The position numbers and the translations under genes are program-made. Shown piece after piece: positions 10,809 through 15,805 of a stretch of 15,805 nucleotides of DNA. The number at the start of each line of letters is the position of its first letter. The first letter of the stretch is position 1. This DNA comes from Candidatus Portnoybacteria bacterium CG08_land_8_20_14_0_20_40_83 (GTDB lineage: Bacteria > Patescibacteriota > Minisyncoccia > Portnoybacterales > GWB1-42-6). The notes beneath the pieces were generated by a model. It searched no databases. It was given only the letters and a program-made list of their open reading frames with translations, and was not told where the DNA came from. The stretch is taken from contig PEYL01000073.1 of the NCBI GenBank assembly GCA_002774415.1, forward strand, positions 1 to 15,805, written 5' to 3'.

Positions 10809-13442
10809 ATGCAAATTGATAAATTTACTATAAAAGCACAAGAGGCGCTTAGAGATGCTCATAATCTCGCAAGTGAGCGCGGTCAGCAGCAAATCGATGT
10901 TTTGCATCTGGCGCTGGCTTTGATTTGGCAGTCCGACAGCATTGTTGTGTCAATTGTCCAGAGGTTGGGCGTTAATTTGGCGTTGCTTGAATCGGAATTT
11001 GAAAAAGAATTAGGCCGTCTGCCAAAAATCAGCGGCGAAATTCCTTTTGGTCAGGTATTTTTGAGCCCCGAACTTGGGCGGCTCATCAATCAGGCCAGCA
11101 AAGAAGCGCAGAATTTGCAGGATGAGTATATCAGCTGCGAGCATCTGCTTTTGGCTATTTTTGAAACATCGCCGAAGGTCAAAGAAATTTTTCAGATTTT
11201 TGGCATTGACAAGCAGAAAGTTTTAAACGTGATGGAAGAAGTAAGAGGCGGCCAGCACGTAACCGATATTGAACCGGAATCAAAATACCAGGTTTTAGAA
11301 AAATATACTAGAAACTTAACGGATTTGGCGCGCAAAGAAAAACTTGACCCGGTTATTGGCAGAGACGAAGAAATCCGTAGAATCATGCAGGTTTTATCGC
11401 GCCGCACAAAAAATAATCCGGTTTTAATCGGAGATGCAGGCGTTGGAAAAACCGCCATTGTTGAAGGTTTGGCCCAGAGGATTGTGGCCGGTGATGTGCC
11501 AGAGAGCTTAAAAGATAAAGAACTAATTGGTTTGGATTTGGGAGGCCTTGTGGCAGGGACAAAATTCCGCGGCGAATTTGAGGATAGAATAAAAGCTGTT
11601 TTGAAAGAAATAGACCGTTCGGCCGGCAAATTTATTTTATTTATTGACGAACTTCACACTTTAGTTGGCGCAGGGGCGGCCGAAGGAGCAATTGATGCGT
11701 CAAATTTGTTAAAACCGGCGCTTGCAAGAGGAGAACTGCATGCGATTGGAGCGACGACTTTAAAAGAATATCAAAAATATATTGAAAAAGACCCGGCGCT
11801 CGCTCGGAGATTCCAGCCGGTTTTTGTTTCCGAACCTTCAATTGAAGACACAGTCGCCATTTTGCGGGGAATTAAAGAAAAATATGAAGTTCATCATGGA
11901 GTGCGGATAACCGACGCGACAATTATTGCGGCAGCCACTCTTTCTGCCCGCTATATTTCAGACAGGTTTTTACCCGACAAAGCGGTTGATTTGATAGATG
12001 AAGCTGCATCGGCGCTTCGCATGGAAATTGACAGCATGCCCGTTGACCTGGACCAGACCAGGCGCCAGATTATGAAACTGGAAATTGAAGTGCAAGCTCT
12101 AAAAAGAGAAAAAACAAAAGATGCCCAAGGGCAGCTCCGTAAACTTAATAAAACGCTAAGCGAACTGAAAGAAAAAAGTAGGGGAATGGAGCTTAGATGG
12201 CGGGCGGAACATGATATTATCGCAAAAATAATGGAATCAAAGAAAAAAATAGACATATTCAAACAGGAAGCGGAAATTGCCGAACGAAAAGCCGAATTGC
12301 AAAAAGTGGCGGAAATCAGATACGGAAAAATTCCAAATCTTGAAAAAGAGATAAAGGCTTTGCAGAAAAAATTGGTGGAAGTGCAGCACGGTAATCCACT
12401 GCTTAAAGAAGAAATTGGTGAGCAAGACGTGGCCAGGGTTGTTTCTCGCTGGACCGGCATTCCTGTCCAGAAAATGCTTGAGGGAGAAATGGAAAAATTA
12501 TCACGCATGGAGGATGAACTGCACAGACGGATAATTGACCAGGAACAGGCGATAAAAGCGGTGGCAAGCGCTGTCAGGCGGGCGCGGGCCGGAATTTCTG
12601 AAGAGAATAAACCGATTGGCTCTTTTATATTTTTAGGCCCGACAGGGGTTGGGAAAACCGAGCTTGCTAAAGCGCTGGCCGAATTTATGTTTAATGATGA
12701 AAATGCGCTTGTCAGGCTTGATATGTCCGAATATATGGAAAAGCATACGGTTGCCAGAATGATTGGTTCGCCCCCGGGATACGTCGGTTTTGAAGAAGGA
12801 GGTCAGTTGACCGAAGCCATACGACGCCGGCCATACAGCGTAGTTTTGTTTGACGAAATTGAGAAAGCACATCCGGAAGTTTTCAATATCTTGCTGCAGA
12901 TTTTGGATGATGGTCGCTTAACCGATGCCAAAGGCCGCCATGTCAATTTCAAAAATACTATTGTTATTATGACTTCAAATGTCGGTAATGAAATTGTGAA
13001 AGAGTACATCCTTGGTTTTACAGCCGAGCGGCCGGAACGTGAGGCCCAGCAGATGAAAAACAAAGTTTTGGAAGCCCTCCATCAGCAATTCAAGCCAGAA
13101 TTTTTAAATCGGGTTGATGAAATTATCGTTTTTGATGCGCTGACCCAAGCAGATTTGGCAAAAATTGTTGATTTACAGCTGGAACAGGTGCAAAAAAGGA
13201 TGGCTGATAAAAAAATCAAAATTAGGGTAACCAAAGAAGCAAAAAAATTACTGACGGTCAAAAGCTATGACCCGAATTTTGGAGCGAGGCCCCTGAAAAG
13301 AATAATCCAGCAGCTAATTTTGGATCAAGCAGCTAGACACATAATTGAAGGAAAAATAAAAGAAGGGGACACAGTTATTTTTGACGAGCAGAACGGTGAA
13401 ATAACAATTCAGGTGCCAGAAACCGTCAAAACTTCAAGATAG
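10809..13442 (+). CDS. clpB: ATP-dependent chaperone ClpB (ClpB/ClpC-type AAA+ disaggregase)
   Basis: A two-ring AAA+ unfoldase that resolubilises aggregated proteins, 877 aa (E. coli ClpB 857). An N-terminal Clp repeat domain spans about 1-145. NBD1 has Walker A GDAGVGKT (208-215), FIDELH (278-283) and GATT sensor (314-317). NBD2 has Walker A GPTGVGKT (610-617), FDEIEKAH (681-688) and the pore motif GYVG (657-660). The coiled-coil middle domain, about 405-530, is full ClpB length and begins with the typical EIDSMPVDLDQTRRQIMKLE. Unusually, the NBD2 loop after MTSNVG contains LGF (735-737), where ClpC and ClpA have the ClpP-docking tripeptide and E. coli ClpB has none. ATG 10809 fits the family N terminus. 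It heads an operon with the downstream pseudo-HtrA (13 bp gap). Confidence 0.94.
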   Translation: MQIDKFTIKAQEALRDAHNLASERGQQQIDVLHLALALIWQSDSIVVSIVQRLGVNLALLESEFEKELGRLPKISGEIPFGQVFLSPELGRLINQASKEAQNLQDEYISCEHLLLAIFETSPKVKEIFQIFGIDKQKVLNVMEEVRGGQHVTDIEPESKYQVLEKYTRNLTDLARKEKLDPVIGRDEEIRRIMQVLSRRTKNNPVLIGDAGVGKTAIVEGLAQRIVAGDVPESLKDKELIGLDLGGLVAGTKFRGEFEDRIKAVLKEIDRSAGKFILFIDELHTLVGAGAAEGAIDASNLLKPALARGELHAIGATTLKEYQKYIEKDPALARRFQPVFVSEPSIEDTVAILRGIKEKYEVHHGVRITDATIIAAATLSARYISDRFLPDKAVDLIDEAASALRMEIDSMPVDLDQTRRQIMKLEIEVQALKREKTKDAQGQLRKLNKTLSELKEKSRGMELRWRAEHDIIAKIMESKKKIDIFKQEAEIAERKAELQKVAEIRYGKIPNLEKEIKALQKKLVEVQHGNPLLKEEIGEQDVARVVSRWTGIPVQKMLEGEMEKLSRMEDELHRRIIDQEQAIKAVASAVRRARAGISEENKPIGSFIFLGPTGVGKTELAKALAEFMFNDENALVRLDMSEYMEKHTVARMIGSPPGYVGFEEGGQLTEAIRRRPYSVVLFDEIEKAHPEVFNILLQILDDGRLTDAKGRHVNFKNTIVIMTSNVGNEIVKEYILGFTAERPEREAQQMKNKVLEALHQQFKPEFLNRVDEIIVFDALTQADLAKIVDLQLEQVQKRMADKKIKIRVTKEAKKLLTVKSYDPNFGARPLKRIIQQLILDQAARHIIEGKIKEGDTVIFDEQNGEITIQVPETVKTSR

Positions 13443-13455
13443 AAAACGCGTTCTT

Positions 13456-14217
13456 ATGGCAATTGCAAAAAATAAATTTATTAATTTGGGTCTAATGTTT
13501 GTTTTGGGCGGCATTGGAGGAATTTTGGGTTGTCAATTACTGTTTCCTTGGCTGGCCGGTTTTTCTTTTTTAAAAAATATAGATTGGATTAAAAATATCG
13601 GCGAAAGAACGACGGTTATCAATCGCACGGAAAGAATTGTTATTACAGAAAACGAAGCTTTGGGCGATGCGATTGAAAAAGGCAGCGGCATTGTTTTGGG
13701 AATTGTATCTGAGCGGACAGAAAAAATAATCGCCAAGAAAAAAATTACGCTTGAAAAACCGGAAATATTAGGACAGGGGACTGGGTTTATTGCTTCTTCC
13801 GACGGTTTGATTATAACTGCCCAAAATTTGATTCCCGATTCAGCTCAAAAAGTATTAGTAGTATTAGGCGGCAGGCAAATTGAGGCAGAAATTAAAAAAA
13901 TAGATAAAGCATCGGGAGTTGCTGTATTGAAAATAAATGAGAATAATTTGCCGGTTTTGCCTTTTTCAAACAACGAAGTCAAATTGGGTGAACAGCTATA
14001 TTTGATTGGCGCAAAATCGCCGGATTTTAATAAATTTGTTGATGTAAGCATTGCAAAACAAGTTTCCCCTATTTTAGTTGCCGACTTTGCCGGTAAAGAA
14101 ATTATCGGCAGCCCGATATTCAATATCAAGGGCGAGATAGTCGGAATAAATTGGGCCGACTCGCTGGGTGAGGCAAAAATAACGTTGTCAGCCGCGATAA
14201 AAGAACTGCTTAAATAG
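13456..14217 (+). CDS. Membrane-anchored HtrA-fold protein lacking the catalytic triad
   Basis: A 253-aa protein with an N-terminal TM helix (about 9-33) and a trypsin-like HtrA fold without a PDZ domain. It can be aligned by eye to the active HtrA of this window. GQGTGFIASSDGLIITAQNLI (107-127, only part conserved) matches GGGTGFIVSADGLILTNKHVV, so the catalytic His becomes N124. DKASGVAVLKI matches DPVQDIAILKI, so the Asp becomes G154. EIIGSPIFNIKGEIVGIN matches GNSGGPLLNLSGEVIGIN, so the Ser becomes I217. All three triad residues are gone while flanking structure is kept, which suggests a binding or scaffolding role rather than decay. It lies 13 bp after clpB and is closed by a terminator, so it is probably in the same operon. 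Confidence 0.85.
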   Translation: MAIAKNKFINLGLMFVLGGIGGILGCQLLFPWLAGFSFLKNIDWIKNIGERTTVINRTERIVITENEALGDAIEKGSGIVLGIVSERTEKIIAKKKITLEKPEILGQGTGFIASSDGLIITAQNLIPDSAQKVLVVLGGRQIEAEIKKIDKASGVAVLKINENNLPVLPFSNNEVKLGEQLYLIGAKSPDFNKFVDVSIAKQVSPILVADFAGKEIIGSPIFNIKGEIVGINWADSLGEAKITLSAAIKELLK

Positions 14218-14232
14218 TTTAAATCATAGAAG

Positions 14233-14261
14233 CACTGATTATTTTTGATCGGTGTTTTTTA
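14233..14261 (+). terminator. Intrinsic terminator of the clpB operon
   Basis: CACTGAT (14233-14239) pairs with ATCGGTG (14248-14254), 7 bp with one G-U, around an 8-nt loop ATTTTTG-rich. A run of six to seven T follows immediately. It lies 16 bp after the pseudo-HtrA stop. Confidence 0.85.
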
Positions 14262-14309
14262 TTTGAGGAAAATGATAAAATCTGATAACATTGAAACAAT
14301 GAAATATTT

Positions 14310-14344
14310 GGTATAATAGTAAATTTGGGTATAATGGTAAATTC
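14310..14344 (+). promoter_or_regulatory. Tandem duplicated -10 boxes (two start points)
   Basis: The unit GGTATAATRGTAAATTY occurs twice with an 18-bp offset (14310-14326 and 14328-14344). Each copy holds a perfect TATAAT (14312-14317 and 14330-14335). The first is an extended -10 (TGG-TATAAT). No ideal -35 is seen. They would direct transcription rightward into the repeat region and towards the dehydratase gene 400 bp away. Confidence 0.6.
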
Positions 14345-14362
14345 GTGAGGATTTTTTAATGG

Positions 14363-14492
14363 TGTCATGCTGAACTTGTCCCGATGGTAAAACCATCGAG
14401 GATCCTCGATAAAATCGGGATTTCAGCATCTAAAAGCATATAAAGCAAAGGAAGGCTCAATTATGAGATCCTGAAATAAATTCAGGATGACA
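14363..14492. repeat. Palindromic repeat element of the GTCATGCTGAA type
   Basis: The ends TGTCATGCTGAA (14363-14374) and TTCAGGATGACA (14481-14492) are inverted repeats with one mismatch in 12. Inside are CGATGGT-AAA-ACCATCG (14382-14398, perfect 7 bp), CTCGAT-AAA-ATCGGG (one G-U), ATGCTGAA paired with TTCAGCAT (14367-14374 and 14422-14429), and ATCCTGAA-ATAAA-TTCAGGAT (14468-14488, perfect 8 bp). This resembles a widespread class of short bacterial palindromic repeats. No coding frame lies within. Confidence 0.75.
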
Positions 14493-14594
14493 AATTCAGT
14501 AAATTTTTACAAGCCTGATCTAAATTATTTACTTTTAATGGCTCCGTTACCTAACAAAATGCAGTTTTCAGCATTACATATTTACCATTAAGTC

Positions 14595-14630
14595 GGGGAG
14601 GCAGAAAAGATGTTTCGTAATTCAAGGTAA
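14595..14630 (+). other. Strong Shine-Dalgarno with a six-codon mini-ORF
   Basis: GGGGAGG (14595-14601) stands 8 nt before ATG 14610, which is followed by TTT CGT AAT TCA AGG TAA (MFRNSR). Real genes in this window mostly lack such a ribosome site. It could be a leader peptide, or the 5' end of a gene cut off by insertion of the palindromic element that starts at 14638. Function is not shown. Confidence 0.35.
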
Positions 14631-14637
14631 TTTTTCG

Positions 14638-14733
14638 CTGTCATTCCGACCTTGAGCCGGAATCCAGATTTTACCTTATTAACTTGGATTCCTGCTTTTG
14701 CCGAGCTCAGCTCGGCAAAAGCAGGAATAACAG
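14638..14733. repeat. Palindromic element with a 20-bp-arm hairpin before the dehydratase gene
   Basis: The ends CTGTCATTCC (14638-14647) and GGAATAACAG (14724-14733) are inverted repeats with one mismatch. The right half holds an exact palindrome: arm 14688-14707 (ATTCCTGCTTTTGCCGAGCT), one central base, and its reverse complement at 14709-14728. The element resembles the GTCATTCC-type repeats (compare Rickettsia palindromic elements). It stops about 10 bp before the dehydratase start, so a transcript would carry this hairpin next to the ribosome site. Confidence 0.8.
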
Positions 14734-14743
14734 AAAGGCAAGT

Positions 14744-15745
14744 ATGCGGATACTGGTTACCGGCGGGGCCGGATTTATGGGAAGTAATTTCATAAAATAC
14801 GTTCTAAAAACACACCCTTCGTGGCAAGTGGTGAATTTAGATAAGCTGACCTATGCGGGGAATTTGGATAATCTGAAAGAAATTAAAAAAAACAAAAATT
14901 ATAAATTCGTGAAAGGGGATACAGTCAATAGGGGAGACGTGAAAAAAGCGATCGGGCAGGGCGTTGATAAAATTTTTAATTATTCGGCCGAGACGCACGT
15001 TGATCGTTCAATTTTGAAGCCCGAAGCATTTATAAAAACCGATGTTTTTGGAACTTTCACGTTGCTTGAAGCGGCCAGGCAATATAATGTCGCACAATAT
15101 ATACAAATATCAACTGATGAAGTCTATGGCTCAATCAAAGAAGGTTTATTTAATGAAAATAGTCCCTTTGAACCCAATAGCCCTTATTCTGCTTCCAAGG
15201 CCTCTGCTGACCTGCTTTGCCGCGCTTATTTTAAAACCTTCAATCTGCCCATAATCATTACTCATTCCTGCAATTTTTACGGCCCGAATCAATATCCGGA
15301 AAAATTAATTCCTTTATTTATTACAAATTTGCTTGAAAATAAAAAAGTTCCAGTTTATGGCAAAGGAAATCAGACACGCGAATGGATTTTTACGGAAGAT
15401 TACTGCCGGGCGATTGATTTGATAATTCAAAAAGGCGAGCCAGGGGAGACATACAATATCGGAACAGGGTATAGAAGGAAAAACATTGAAGTGACGCAAT
15501 TTATTCTTTCGGAACTTGGTTTTGGCCAAGAGATGATTGAATATGTTGAAGACCGGCCCGGACATGATTTGAGATATGCTTTAAATTCTAAAAAATTACT
15601 AAAACTGGGCTGGGCGCCTTTCCTGTCTTTTGAAGAAGGATTATGTCGTACAATAAAATGGTATCAGGAAAATAGGGAATGGTGGCAAAAATTAAAATCA
15701 GGAGAATATTTAAAATATTATAAAAAACAGTATCTCAAACGATAA
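14744..15745 (+). CDS. rfbB: dTDP-glucose 4,6-dehydratase (RmlB/RfbB)
   Basis: An extended short-chain dehydrogenase that converts dTDP-glucose to dTDP-4-keto-6-deoxyglucose, the second step to dTDP-rhamnose and related surface sugars. It has 333 aa from ATG 14744, preceded by AAAGG at about 7 nt; the upstream in-frame TTG (14684) would translate the palindromic element and is rejected. The NAD site is TGGAGFMGSN (6-15). AETHVDRSI (82-90) is the RmlB signature. STDEVYG (123-129) gives T124, D125 and E126, the last two being the residues that set RmlB apart from UDP-galactose epimerases. YSASK gives Y148 and K152. TYAGNLDNL (36-44) is also typical. No other dTDP-sugar genes are seen before the window ends; they may follow downstream. 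Confidence 0.94.
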   Translation: MRILVTGGAGFMGSNFIKYVLKTHPSWQVVNLDKLTYAGNLDNLKEIKKNKNYKFVKGDTVNRGDVKKAIGQGVDKIFNYSAETHVDRSILKPEAFIKTDVFGTFTLLEAARQYNVAQYIQISTDEVYGSIKEGLFNENSPFEPNSPYSASKASADLLCRAYFKTFNLPIIITHSCNFYGPNQYPEKLIPLFITNLLENKKVPVYGKGNQTREWIFTEDYCRAIDLIIQKGEPGETYNIGTGYRRKNIEVTQFILSELGFGQEMIEYVEDRPGHDLRYALNSKKLLKLGWAPFLSFEEGLCRTIKWYQENREWWQKLKSGEYLKYYKKQYLKR

Positions 15746-15805
15746 AAATTAATAATCCCCTGCTCTTTTTCTCAAGGCCTTATTTCTAAAATGGTCTTTT
15801 TTATA
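15746..15805. other. Window edge after rfbB
   Basis: Sixty bases of AT-rich sequence with CCCCTGCTCTTTTTCTC and T-runs. No complete hairpin terminator, RNA or start codon with supporting signals is seen; the window ends too soon to judge. Confidence 0.4.

Noticed and set aside
1..15805. Use of the TGA=Gly genetic code found in some Patescibacteria
   Set aside because: TGA terminates the GH1, iscU and htrA frames at natural family lengths, and no gene needs TGA read-through.

Overview
The window reads as a fragment of a Patescibacteria (Candidate Phyla Radiation) chromosome, probably Parcubacteria-like. This is inferred from gene content and style: all genes lie on the + strand, most starts lack a Shine-Dalgarno, there is a PaaX-like regulator with a Cas2-like domain of the type frequent in that group, and intergenic gaps are filled with AATTTC/CAAAATT-type repeats and GC-rich palindromes. 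TGA ends the GH1, iscU and htrA genes, so the TGA=Gly code of Gracilibacteria/Absconditabacteria is not in use. No marker here fixes a species.

Layout. 1-1723: ftsE (5' truncated) and ftsX, the cell-division ABC pair, separated by a repeat-filled 205 bp gap. 1752-2083: tRNA-Gln(CTG) and a 71-aa protein of unknown function, closed by a terminator. 2129-6488: a saccharide block with a GH1 glycosidase (apparently leaderless), an overlapping EamA/DMT permease, a membrane-anchored TIM-barrel glycosidase and a ROK sugar kinase. 6557-7369: a 54-aa charged protein and the PaaX/Cas2-like regulator, which sits between two matching palindrome-centred direct repeats. 7420-9367: cysteine desulfurase (iscS) and Fe-S scaffold (iscU). 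9476-14217: a protein-quality-control block with active HtrA, ClpB and a second HtrA-fold protein that has lost its catalytic triad. 14218-14743: 526 bp without a normal gene, holding a terminator, tandem -10 boxes and two palindromic repeat elements. 14744-15745: dTDP-glucose 4,6-dehydratase.

How the parts fit. The two glycosidases, the permease and the ROK kinase could together cleave, import and phosphorylate a small sugar. IscS and IscU supply sulfur and build Fe-S clusters. HtrA, ClpB and the pseudo-HtrA look like one stress operon.

Most notable. (1) Two copies of a 166-232 bp palindromic element, 4339-4504 and 8699-8930, share both ends almost exactly but not their interiors. Each fills the gap from just after one gene's stop codon to just before the next start codon. 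(2) The PaaX/Cas2-like gene is bracketed by about 32-bp direct repeats around ATACGATCG. (3) Repeats have entered genes in frame: a hairpin in iscU, an AAAATTC heptamer run in iscS, and a perfect 12-bp inverted repeat in the GH1 gene. (4) The pseudo-HtrA lies next to a ClpB that carries a ClpC-like LGF tripeptide.
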